From Rhodobacter sp. (GTDB lineage Bacteria > Pseudomonadota > Alphaproteobacteria > Rhodobacterales > Rhodobacteraceae), in NCBI GenBank assembly GCA_020637555.1, contig JACKKF010000005.1:62001-126000 (forward strand): 64,000 nt of DNA, in the 5' to 3' direction. Made by a program: the position numbers and the translations under genes. Positions 8,156 to 15,963 of this stretch are shown here, in pieces; the stretch's first letter is position 1, and each line of letters begins with the position of its first letter. A model generated the notes under the pieces. The model did not search any database and was not told the origin of the DNA. It saw only the letters and a program-made list of their open reading frames with translations.

Positions 8156-9561
8156 TCAGCAGCTGTAATACATCTGGTATTCGATCGGGTGCGGCGTGTG
8201 CTCGTAGGCGTAGACCTCGTCCCACTTGAGGGCCATGTAGCCTTCGAGCTGGTCCTTGGTGAACACGTCGCCGGCCAGCAGGAACTCGTGGTCCTTTTCC
8301 AGCTCTTCCAGGGCCTCACGCAGCGAACCGCAAACGGTCGGGATCGCGGCCAGTTCTTCCGGCGGCAGGTCGTAGAGGTCCTTGTCCGAGGCGGGGCCCG
8401 GGTCGATCTTGTTCTTGATGCCGTCGAGACCGGCCATCAGAAGCGCCGCGAACGCCAGATAGGGGTTCGCCGCCGGATCGGGGAAGCGGGCTTCGACGCG
8501 CTTGGCCTTCGGGCTTTCGGTCCACGGAATACGCACGCAGCCCGACCGGTTCCGCGCGGAATATGCCCGCAAAACAGGGGCTTCGAAGCCAGGGATCAGG
8601 CGCTTGTAGCTGTTGGTCGAGGGGTTGGTCAGCGCGTTCAGCGCCTTGGCATGTTTCAGCACGCCACCGATGAACCACAGCGCTTCCTGCGACAGGTCGG
8701 CATATTTGTCGCCGGCGAACAGCGGCTTGCCGTCCTTCCAGATCGACATGTTCACATGCATCCCCGAGCCGTTATCGCCCTTCATCGGCTTCGGCATGAA
8801 GGTCGCGGTCTTGCCATAGGCATCGGCGACATTGTGGATGACATATTTGTATTTCTGGATGTTGTCGGCCTGCTCGGTCAGACCGCCGAAGATCATGCCA
8901 AGCTCGTGCTGGGCCGAAGCGACCTCGTGATGGTGCTTGTCGACCTTGATGCCCATGCGCTTCATGGTGGACAGCATCTCGCCGCGGATATCCTGGGCGG
9001 CGTCGATCGGGTTGACCGGGAAATAGCCGCCCTTATGCGGGGCGCGGTGGCCGAGGTTGCCGTCCTCATAGGCGGTGTCGGTGTTCCAGGCGGCATCGAC
9101 CGAATCGATCTGATAGCCGACTTTCTGCGGGGTCACCGAATAGCGCACGTCGTCGAACAGGAAGAACTCGGCTTCCGGGCCGAAATAGGCGGCGTCACCG
9201 ATGCCCGAGGACTTCAGATAGGCCTCGGCTTTTTCGCGGTCTGGCGCGGGCAGCGCGAATAGGCCCTCGCCGGTGTCGGGCTCGACCACGTCGCAATGCA
9301 GGGCGATGGTCTTTTCGGCGTAGAAGGGGTCCACATACACGCTGGAGGTGTCGGGCATCAGTTTCATGTCCGACTGGTCGATCGACTTCAGCCGGCGATG
9401 GACGAGCCATCGAACATGAAGCCTTCTTCCAGAAATCCTCGTCGACGATGTCGACGATCACCGTGACGTGCTGCAGCTTGCCTTTCGGGTCGGTGAAACG
9501 GATGTCCACATATTTCGACCTGTTCGTCCTGGATCAGTTTGAGAACCGATTCAACGCTCAT
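8156..9561 (-). CDS. glnA: type I glutamine synthetase GlnA (N-terminal part broken by five single-base indels)
   Basis: Makes glutamine from glutamate, ammonia and ATP; normally a cytoplasmic dodecamer. From about residue 90 onward the frame is intact and typical (FGPEAEFFLFDD, HHHEVASAQHELG, NGSGMHVNMS, adenylylation loop region NPSTNSYKRLIPGFEAP, C-terminus YEHTPHPIEYQMYYSC). The first 370 bases need five indels to read normally: an extra T in the run at 9513-9515, a missing base near 9432, a missing base near 9389, an extra C at 9264-9266 and a missing base near 9230. After correction the gene starts at ATG 9561, reads MSVESVLKLIQDEQVEYVDI and gives 468 residues, the family's usual length. 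It follows glnB by 33 bases. Sequencing error is likelier than true loss. Confidence 0.93.
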
Positions 9562-9594
9562 TCGTAGTCCCCTGATTGCGTAGGAAGTTCTGGA

Positions 9595-9934
9595 TCACAC
9601 GGCATCTTCGCCGGGACTCGCCGGTGCGGATGCGGATCACCTGTTCAACGGGCGAGACAAAGATCTTGCCGTCGCCGATCTTGTCGGTGCGGGCGGCCGA
9701 GATGATCGCCTCGATCGCGGCATCGACCATGTCGTCGGTCAGCACGACCTCGATCTTGACCTTGGGCAGGAAGTCCACGACATACTCTGCCCCGCGATAC
9801 AGTTCGGTGTGGCCCTTCTGACGGCCGAAACCCTTGACCTCGATGACCGAAAGCCCCTGGATGCCGATGTCCTGAAGAGCTTCCTTCACCTCGTCGAGCT
9901 TGAAGGGCTTGATGATGGCTTCGATCTTTTTCAT
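9595..9934 (-). CDS. glnB: nitrogen regulatory protein P-II GlnB (one single-base insertion near the 3' end)
   Basis: P-II signals nitrogen and 2-oxoglutarate status to GlnA adenylylation and NtrB/NtrC. It starts at 9934 (MKKIEAIIKPFKLDEVKEAL) with GGAG upstream. The T-loop with uridylylation Tyr (GHTELYRGAEYVVDFLPK) and the conserved GDGKIFVSPVEQVIRIRTGE are present. An extra base in the G-run at 9613-9615 changes the last residues; removing it restores a normal end (TGESGEDAV, stop at 9595) and the usual 112 residues. As written, translation would continue to 9551 and overlap the glnA start. The glnB-glnA order is the conserved alphaproteobacterial one and both are probably NtrC-controlled, though I see no clear NtrC site. 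Confidence 0.95.
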
Positions 9935-10057
9935 GCGCAGGCTCCCCGGGCCAGTATCGGGCTCGAGGCCCACAGACCACGTTCCCGTGGGTGCGACAAT
10001 CCGCTAGCCTGCCACTGTGGCGGGTTTTCGCGGAGTGTGGCGGGAAAACCGTAAAAA

Positions 10058-10095
10058 CGCCTAAAAAATAGGCAAAACGCCTTCGGGGCGTGCGG
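10058..10095. promoter_or_regulatory. inverted repeats in the glnB/nnr divergent region
   Basis: GCCTA-AAAAA-TAGGC forms a perfect 5-bp inverted repeat with an A-tract loop, directly followed by ACGCC-TTCGG-GGCGT, a short stem. They lie between the divergent starts of glnB (9934) and nnr (10120). They could be an operator or the nnr leader; the evidence is only structural. Confidence 0.3.
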
Positions 10096-10119
10096 TCCAT
10101 GTATGACGGGGTGCCGAAA

Positions 10120-11622
10120 ATGACCGTTTTGGTGACATCTGCTCAAATGCGCGCCATCGAGCGGGCCGCGATTGAGTCGCAGGCGGTCACCGGGGCCGAG
10201 TTGATGGAGCGGGCGGGCGCCGGCGTGGTGGCCGCGGTTTTCGAGCACTGGCGCGATCTGGACGCGGGCGCGCGCCGCGCCCTGGTGCTGTGCGGACCGG
10301 GCAACAATGGCGGCGACGGGTATGTGATCGCGCGGCTGCTGGCGCGGCGTGGCTGGCAGGTCGGGGTTCTGGCCCTGGGGGCGCCGCCGACAGGGGATGC
10401 GGGCGCGATGCGGGCGCGCTGGTCGGATCCGGGGACGGTCCAGCCACTGGACGGCGCGACCGCGCTGGCCGGGATGGCGGTGCCTGACCTGGTGGTGGAC
10501 GCGCTGTTCGGCACCGGATTGTCCCGCCCGCTGGAGGGGACAGCGGAGCGCGCGCTGCGCGCGGTGTCCGACTGGCACGCGGGTCCTGCGCGGCGGTGCC
10601 GGATGGTGGCGGTCGATCTGCCCTCGGGGGTGTGTGCCGATACGGGGCGGTTGCGGGGGCCGGCGCTGCGCGGCGATCTGACCGTGACCTTTCATTGCGC
10701 CAAGCCAGGTCACCTGCTGGATCAGGGGCCCGCGCATTGCGGCGTTCTGCGCACGGTCGATATCGGCCTCTCGGGGGTGCCGGCGCTGGCGACGCGCGTG
10801 GTCGAGGCGCCGGACGCGCGTCCGGCCGCCCTCAAGGCTGGCGGCCACAAGTATGAACACGGCCATGCGCTGGTGCTGACCGGCGGAGCGGGGCGCACGG
10901 GCGCTGGGCGGCTGGCCGCGCGGGCGGCGCTGCGCGTCGGGGCCGGATTGGTGACGCTGGGCGCGCCCGCCGAGGCCATGGCGGAATGCGCGGCGCAGAT
11001 CACGGCGGTGATGCTGACGCGTATCGACGCGGGCGCGGATCTGGCGGCGGTGGTGCGCGATCCCCGGATCAACACGCTGTGTCTGGGGCCCGGCCTGGGC
11101 GTGGACCGCGCGCGGGCGATGCTGCGGACGGTGCGTGATGAACACGCACCCTACGGCGGGGCCCTGGTTCTGGACGCCGACGCGCTGACCGCGCTGGCGC
11201 CGTTGCGCCACCCGTTGCCGCCGCTGTGCGTGCTCACCCCGCACGGGGGCGAGTTCGCGCGCCTGTTCCCCGACCTGGCAAAAACCGAGGTGTCGAAGAT
11301 CGAGGCGACCCGCATCGCCGCGCGCCGTGCCGGCTGTATCATTCTGAACAAGGGTGCGGATACGGTCATTGCCGCGCCCGACGGGCGCAGCGCGCTGCAC
11401 GCCGCGGTCGGTGCGCGGCAGGTTCCGTGGCTGGCCACCGCAGGCGCGGGCGATGTTCTGGCCGGGCTGATCGCGGGATTGCTGGCGCGTGGCCTGGAAC
11501 CGTTCGAGGCCACCTGCGCGGCGGCCTGGCTGCATGTCGAGGCTGCGCGGCTGTGCGGTCCCGGGCTGATCGCCGAGGATCTGCCCGAGGTCCTGCCGCA
11601 GGTCCTGCGCGGCTTGTTGTAG
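10120..11622 (+). CDS. nnr: bifunctional NAD(P)H-hydrate epimerase / ADP-dependent dehydratase
   Basis: Repairs hydrated NAD(P)H. The N-terminal YjeF_N epimerase domain (about 1-210) carries the GNNGGDGYVIARLL signature. The C-terminal carbohydrate-kinase-like dehydratase domain carries GPGLGVD, LTPHGGEFARLFPD and the ATP-site motif ATAGAGDVLAGLIAG. I chose ATG 10120 (MTVLVTSAQMRAIE) as the start because homologs begin there; upstream GTG 10090 and ATG 10099 are possible. Length is then 500 residues. It diverges from glnB and its stop is 12 bases from the convergent stop of the Hint-domain gene. Confidence 0.92.
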   Translation: MTVLVTSAQMRAIERAAIESQAVTGAELMERAGAGVVAAVFEHWRDLDAGARRALVLCGPGNNGGDGYVIARLLARRGWQVGVLALGAPPTGDAGAMRARWSDPGTVQPLDGATALAGMAVPDLVVDALFGTGLSRPLEGTAERALRAVSDWHAGPARRCRMVAVDLPSGVCADTGRLRGPALRGDLTVTFHCAKPGHLLDQGPAHCGVLRTVDIGLSGVPALATRVVEAPDARPAALKAGGHKYEHGHALVLTGGAGRTGAGRLAARAALRVGAGLVTLGAPAEAMAECAAQITAVMLTRIDAGADLAAVVRDPRINTLCLGPGLGVDRARAMLRTVRDEHAPYGGALVLDADALTALAPLRHPLPPLCVLTPHGGEFARLFPDLAKTEVSKIEATRIAARRAGCIILNKGADTVIAAPDGRSALHAAVGARQVPWLATAGAGDVLAGLIAGLLARGLEPFEATCAAAWLHVEAARLCGPGLIAEDLPEVLPQVLRGLL

Positions 11623-11634
11623 CGGCGGGCGCGG

Positions 11635-12150
11635 TCAGTGCAGGTGGCGGCGGCGTTCGACTTCGGGCGCGCGGGTGCGGGCCGAGGCCACGGCGCAGCC
11701 GTTTGCCTGGATCACCTGCGCCACGTCGAAATGCAGGCGGAACAGCCTGAGGCGCGCCCGGCGCTCGCGGCGAACCAGCGCGTCGTCGACCAGCGACGCG
11801 GCCGGGGTCAGCATGGCGCTTTGGCCGTGAAGGATCGTTGCGCGCCAGTCGTTGACCAGAACCTGCTGATGCGCGGGCACGATCAGGGGGTGTTCGCGGA
11901 TCGCGTCGCCGACCAGCGGGGCCTCGGGGTCGATCACCACCACATCGGCGTCCTGCGCGATCAGGACCGACGTGCCGCGCAGTTCGACGATGCCGCGCTG
12001 GGTCACGATCCGGTCGCCCCCCAGCAGGTATTCCACGGGAAGAGGGCCCTCGGCGGTCTGGATCAGCGTGCCCTCGGTCAGCCCTGTCGGTCGCGCGCGG
12101 CGCGACAGGACGGGGACCGAGTGCGGGGCGGGAAGAAGCTGCGGAACCAT
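11635..12150 (-). CDS. stand-alone Hint-domain (Hint_2) protein lacking the catalytic Cys
   Basis: 171 residues from ATG 12150 with GAGGG seven bases upstream. Nearly the whole protein is one Hint (hedgehog/intein) fold: GLTEGTLIQTAEGPLPVEYL, LLGGDRIVTQRGIVELRG, then AIREHPLIVPAHQQVLVNDW and VIQANGCAVASARTRAPE. In self-splicing Hint domains the first strand begins with Cys or Ser before TPGT; here the site reads LTEGT, so autoproteolysis is unlikely. Hint_2 proteins are frequent in Rhodobacteraceae, often with RTX repeats, but this copy has none. Its role is unknown. A second, Cys-containing Hint protein is encoded at 52632. Confidence 0.8.
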   Translation of the reverse strand: MVPQLLPAPHSVPVLSRRARPTGLTEGTLIQTAEGPLPVEYLLGGDRIVTQRGIVELRGTSVLIAQDADVVVIDPEAPLVGDAIREHPLIVPAHQQVLVNDWRATILHGQSAMLTPAASLVDDALVRRERRARLRLFRLHFDVAQVIQANGCAVASARTRAPEVERRRHLH

Positions 12151-12282
12151 GAGAAACCCTCGAACAACGCGATATTGTTTCCGTTTGCGCACCAATCGAG
12201 GCGAAATTGTGGTGTGCGCGGTGCGATTTCGCGGCGGTCCCCCCTCGCCGCCGCGCCACGCACTTGCTAGAAGCGGTCGCGT

Positions 12283-12366
12283 GCGGGTGTGGCGGAACTG
12301 GTAGACGCACCAGATTTAGGTTCTGGCGCCTTTGGCGTGGGGGTTCGAGTCCCTTCACCCGCACCA
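12283..12366 (+). tRNA. tRNA-Leu (anticodon TAG)
   Basis: Acceptor stem GCGGGTG/CACCCGC with encoded CCA, A-box TGGCGGAACTGGTAGACGC, anticodon stem CCAGA/TCTGG around loop TTTAGGT (anticodon TAG), a long class II variable arm and T-arm GGGTTCGAGTCCC. 84 bases. Confidence 0.97.
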
Positions 12367-12415
12367 TGCCTTTCCCCTGATGCAGGCGGATGCGGTGCCC
12401 CATCGGGCCGGCGGG

Positions 12416-12847
12416 TCAGCCGTTGACGGGCAGCGTGATGACCAGGTGCGGTGTGCCGTCCGATGTCTTGCGTGTCGATCGTCCGTCCGGCCCGACAACG
12501 GCGCTGACCTGCTGGCGCATGTTGGAAAAGCTGTCGAACCGGACGGTATCGACGGGGGCGTCCAGGCGCAGTGTCACGCGCAGGTTGCGGCCAGCCTTTG
12601 ACAGCGCGACGACCCGCGCGGTGAACGCCTGCCCCAGGTAGTGCCCGCTGACCCGGTCGTTGACCTGAAGGGGTGTGGGCTCGGCCCGCGCGAGCCTGGC
12701 ATGCAGGGTGTTCCAGTCGCGCGCGCCATTCTGATGCGCCACGATTTCAAGAGCCTGGGCGTGGCTGACCCGCGTGCCCTGCGCGGCAAGAGCTGCGCGC
12801 AGGGCTTTGGCCTGAGCTTTGGCCTGGCTCAGGGACTCGACGCTCAT
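12416..12847 (-). CDS. glyoxalase-superfamily-related protein, function unknown
   Basis: 143 residues starting at ATG 12847, which overlaps the MATE stop as ATGA, so translation is probably coupled. The N-terminal half (SLSQAKAQAKALRAALAAQG, VSHAQALEIVAHQNGARDWN) matches the glyoxalase-related domain found in small alphaproteobacterial proteins. The C-terminal half is beta-rich (VSGHYLGQAFTARVVALSKA) with no catalytic motif that I recognise. The role is unknown; co-translation with a drug/toxin exporter hints at stress or toxin handling. Confidence 0.7.
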   Translation of the reverse strand: MSVESLSQAKAQAKALRAALAAQGTRVSHAQALEIVAHQNGARDWNTLHARLARAEPTPLQVNDRVSGHYLGQAFTARVVALSKAGRNLRVTLRLDAPVDTVRFDSFSNMRQQVSAVVGPDGRSTRKTSDGTPHLVITLPVNG

Positions 12848-14241
12848 GCCGTTTCCCCGTGGGTGCGAAGGCCAAAGCCGCCGGTCGCGCCACCGTGCCG
12901 CCAACTGACGAGGGCCAGGCCAAGGGCGATGGCGATCATCACCGCGTCGGACAGCGGGAAGGCAAACCAGATCGCCTGCGTTCCAAAGACGCCCCCCAGC
13001 GTCGTCACCAGGGCCGGGCTCAGGACGAAGGGCTTGATCAGGGTCAGCGCCGCCGTGCGTCCGGGCTGGCCCACGGCCTGGAAATAGAGGGCAAGCACCA
13101 GGATCGGCCCGGCGCAGAGATAGAGGGACACCATCGGGCGCAGGATGGTGCCGACCTGGTGGACGACCGGCGCGTCGATGACGAAGCCGCGCCCGATCCA
13201 GCCGGACATGGCCAGCAACGTCAACTCGACCAGCAGGCCATAGGCCCCGGACACGATCAGCGCCAGCCGCAGCGCCGCGTCCGAACGCCGGTAAAGCTGC
13301 GCGCCCACGTTGTTGCCGACGATGCTCTGGGTTGCCAGGGCGATGGCCATCAGCGGCAGGAAGGTGACGCTGAAGATCCGGGTGACGACCCCATAGGCGG
13401 CGACCGTGTCCAGATAGCCGGCCCCCGCTGTCAGGCGCAGGGTGGTGATGACCGTGGCCGACACCAGGGCGATTCCGACGAAGCTCAGGCTCACCGGGGC
13501 GCCGAGGGCCAGGAGGTCGCGCCAGCCGCCGATCCAGCGCGCGCGCGCGAGGGCGGACATCGACAGGACGCCCCGGCCGCGCAACCGCAGGCCGACCACC
13601 AGCGCAAGGCCGAGCCCCTGTGCAATGGCGGTGCCCCAGGCCGAACCCGCAACACCCAGGTCGAGGCGCGCGATCAGCAGGTAATCCAGCCCGACATTGG
13701 CCAGCGTCACCCCCACCGACATCACCGCCATGAGGCCCGCGTAGCCCTCGTTGCGCCAGGCATCGGCGTGAACGCCCAGCAAAAGCTGCACGGGCACGGC
13801 GAGGATCAGGATCGCCAGATAGGTATGGGCCGCCTGCGCGATGGCGGGCTGGGGGCCCGAAAGCTGCCCGGTGATCGCCGCGCCGGCCAGGCCAAAGGCG
13901 GCGATCAGCACCAGCGACACGAACAGCGCCAGTCCGTGCGCCTGGGCAAAGACGGCCGCCGCGGCGTCGTGCAGGCCTGCGCCAAGGTGACGCGCAAGCA
14001 GGCTGGACATGCCGCCGCTGACAAGTGTCGACAGCGCGATGGTGATCATCACGATCGGGAACACGACGCTCACGGCGGCGAGGGCCTCGGCCCCGACGAA
14101 ATGGCCCAGGAAGGCCGCGTCGACCAGCGTCAACAGGCCGTTCATCACCATGATGACCATCATCGGCACGGCATTGGCCACGAACAGCCGCCCCGGAGAG
14201 GCGGTCAGAAAACGGTTTTCGGATGCGTTTCGCGACGACAT
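12844..14241 (-). CDS. MATE family multidrug/cation efflux pump
   Basis: 465 residues with about 12 hydrophobic helices in two homologous halves, as in the MATE exporters that expel cationic drugs using Na+ or H+ gradients. Typical elements are FVANAVPMMVIMVMNGLLTL, LGHFVGAEALAAVSVVFP and VGNNVGAQLYRRSD. I use the second of two adjacent ATG codons (14241), six bases from GAGGAG. It shares an ATGA overlap with the downstream glyoxalase-related gene. Confidence 0.9.
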   Translation of the reverse strand: MSSRNASENRFLTASPGRLFVANAVPMMVIMVMNGLLTLVDAAFLGHFVGAEALAAVSVVFPIVMITIALSTLVSGGMSSLLARHLGAGLHDAAAAVFAQAHGLALFVSLVLIAAFGLAGAAITGQLSGPQPAIAQAAHTYLAILILAVPVQLLLGVHADAWRNEGYAGLMAVMSVGVTLANVGLDYLLIARLDLGVAGSAWGTAIAQGLGLALVVGLRLRGRGVLSMSALARARWIGGWRDLLALGAPVSLSFVGIALVSATVITTLRLTAGAGYLDTVAAYGVVTRIFSVTFLPLMAIALATQSIVGNNVGAQLYRRSDAALRLALIVSGAYGLLVELTLLAMSGWIGRGFVIDAPVVHQVGTILRPMVSLYLCAGPILVLALYFQAVGQPGRTAALTLIKPFVLSPALVTTLGGVFGTQAIWFAFPLSDAVMIAIALGLALVSWRHGGATGGFGLRTHGETA

Positions 14242-14463
14242 CATTCACTCCTCGGACGAGGCATTCCGACTGGGATGGGGGCCTGCATTGCCCACCTACG
14301 AAATGCTTCGAGGGTGAGTGTCAGTCTCATGTCGGGCTTCACCGTGACTTGCGTCCGCAGGCGGCAGGTGCCCAAAACCTGCGGCGTCCCTAAGGTCTCG
14401 GTCGCCGTGTTGTCAAGCCGTCGCCGCAAGGACGGTGCCGGCGCCGAGGGCCAAGATTCAGGG

Positions 14464-14528
14464 TTGATCCGCCATGCGGGCCGCACTAGGAAGGCGCAGA
14501 TTTCTTCAGGCCGCCGTCCGGGCGGCCT
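14464..14528 (+). promoter_or_regulatory. putative tig promoter and leader hairpin
   Basis: TTGATC (14464-14469), a 17-base spacer and TAGGAA (14487-14492) resemble a sigma-70 promoter 59 bases before the tig start. The leader contains a perfect 8-bp stem AGGCCGCC/GGCGGCCT (14508-14528), ending 22 bases before the start codon. The rest of the 309-base gap from the MATE start shows nothing else recognisable. Confidence 0.4.
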
Positions 14529-14550
14529 GTCAGCTTATGCGAGGAACGAG

Positions 14551-15882
14551 ATGCAAGTCACCGAGACCCTGAACGACGGCCTGAAGCGTGGCTACACGAT
14601 CACCGTCACCGCCGATGAACTGGCGGCGAAGGTGGACGAAAAGCTGCGCGAGGCCCAGCCCGAGATCGAGATCAAGGGCTTCCGCAAGGGCAAGGTGCCG
14701 ATGGCGATGCTGAAGAAGCAATTCGGCCAGCGCCTGCTGGGCGAGGCGATGCAGGAAGCCGTCGATGGCGCGATGCAGACGCATTTCGAGGAAACCGGCG
14801 CGCGCCCGGCGATGCAGCCCAAGGTCGAGATGCAGAATGGCGAGACCTGGAAGGAAGGCGACGACGTGACCGTCGCGCTGTCCTACGAGGCCCTGCCCGA
14901 GATCGACGAACCCGATTTCTCGGCCATCTCGCTGGAACGCCTGGTGGTCAAGGCCGACGACGCCGCCGTGACCGAGGCGCTGGAAAACCTGGCCAAGCAG
15001 GCCCAGGATTTCGAAGACAAGGATGACGCGGCCGAGACCGGCGACCAGGTGACCTTCGATTTCACCGGCCGCATCGACGGCGAGGCCTTCGAGGGCGGCG
15101 CTGCGACGGACTATCCGCTGGTTCTGGGGTCGGGCCAGTTCATCCCGGGCTTTGAAGAACAGCTCGTGGGCGCCAAGGCCGGCGAGACCCGCGACGTCAC
15201 CGTCACCTTCCCCGAGAACTATGGCGCCGCCAATCTGGCCGGCAAGGAAGCCGTGTTCGAATGTGCGATCAAGGCGGTGAAGGCGGCGAAAGCGGCGGAA
15301 CTGACCGACGAGCTGGCCGCCCGCTTTGGCGCGGAATCGCTGGAGGCGCTGAAGGGCCAGATCCGCGACGGGCTGGAGGGCGAATACGCCCAGGCCGCCC
15401 GCGCGATCACCAAGCGCGGCTTGCTGGATGCGCTGGACGGCGCCGTCACCTTTGATCTGCCCGAAAGCCTGGTCGAGGCCGAGGCCAGCCAGATCGCCCA
15501 CCAGCTGTGGCACGACGAACACCCCGAGGTGCACGATCACAACCATGATGCGATCGACATCTCGGACGAGCATCGCGCGCTGGCCGTGCGCCGGGTGAAG
15601 CTGGGTCTCCTGCTGGCCGAAGTCGGCCGCAAGGCCGAGGTCGAGGTGACCGACGCCGAGATGACCCAGGCGATCATCCAGCAGGCCCGCCAGTATCCGG
15701 GGCAAGAGCGCGAGTTCTTCGAATTCGTGCAGAAGAACCCGCAGATGCAGCAGCAACTGCGCGCGCCCCTGTTCGAGGACAAGGTCGTGGACATGGTTCT
15801 GGGCAAGGCGGCCGTCAGCGAGAAGGAAGTGTCCAAGGACGAGCTGAAGGCCGCCCTGGACGCGCTGGAAGACGAGGCCTGA
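14551..15882 (+). CDS. tig: trigger factor, ribosome-associated chaperone / peptidyl-prolyl isomerase
   Basis: 443 residues from ATG 14551 (MQVTETLNDGLKRGYTI), with GAGGAA upstream. The ribosome-binding signature IKGFRKGKVPMAMLKKQFG is in the N-terminal domain. The FKBP-type PPIase domain (VTFDFTGRIDGEAFEGG, GSGQFIPGFEEQLVGAKAGE) and a long helical C-terminal chaperone domain follow. It binds at the ribosomal exit tunnel and shields nascent chains. A long upstream open extension in the same frame is antisense to the MATE gene and is not coding. A clear intrinsic terminator follows. Confidence 0.97.
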   Translation: MQVTETLNDGLKRGYTITVTADELAAKVDEKLREAQPEIEIKGFRKGKVPMAMLKKQFGQRLLGEAMQEAVDGAMQTHFEETGARPAMQPKVEMQNGETWKEGDDVTVALSYEALPEIDEPDFSAISLERLVVKADDAAVTEALENLAKQAQDFEDKDDAAETGDQVTFDFTGRIDGEAFEGGAATDYPLVLGSGQFIPGFEEQLVGAKAGETRDVTVTFPENYGAANLAGKEAVFECAIKAVKAAKAAELTDELAARFGAESLEALKGQIRDGLEGEYAQAARAITKRGLLDALDGAVTFDLPESLVEAEASQIAHQLWHDEHPEVHDHNHDAIDISDEHRALAVRRVKLGLLLAEVGRKAEVEVTDAEMTQAIIQQARQYPGQEREFFEFVQKNPQMQQQLRAPLFEDKVVDMVLGKAAVSEKEVSKDELKAALDALEDEA

Positions 15883-15919
15883 CCACCCGCCACGCGCTGG
15901 CGACAGGCAAACAGACAGA

Positions 15920-15951
15920 CCCCCGCGCCGGATGCCGGTGCGGGGGTTTTT
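15920..15951 (+). terminator. intrinsic terminator of tig
   Basis: CCCCCGCGCCGG / CCGGTGCGGGGG hairpin, near-perfect with a short loop, followed by five T residues. It lies 38 bases after the tig stop and just before the convergent stop of the MBL gene. Confidence 0.9.
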
Positions 15952-15963
15952 CGTGTGCGCGGC

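Noticed and set aside
9195..9509. Separate small gene for the GlnA N-terminus
   Set aside because: It is the frame-shifted 5' part of glnA, not an independent gene.
14242..14463. A riboswitch or small RNA before tig
   Set aside because: Some stem potential exists but no known consensus could be matched.
12859..14550. Long in-frame extension upstream of tig
   Set aside because: Antisense to the MATE and glyoxalase-related genes and compositionally abnormal; trigger factor has a standard start at 14551.
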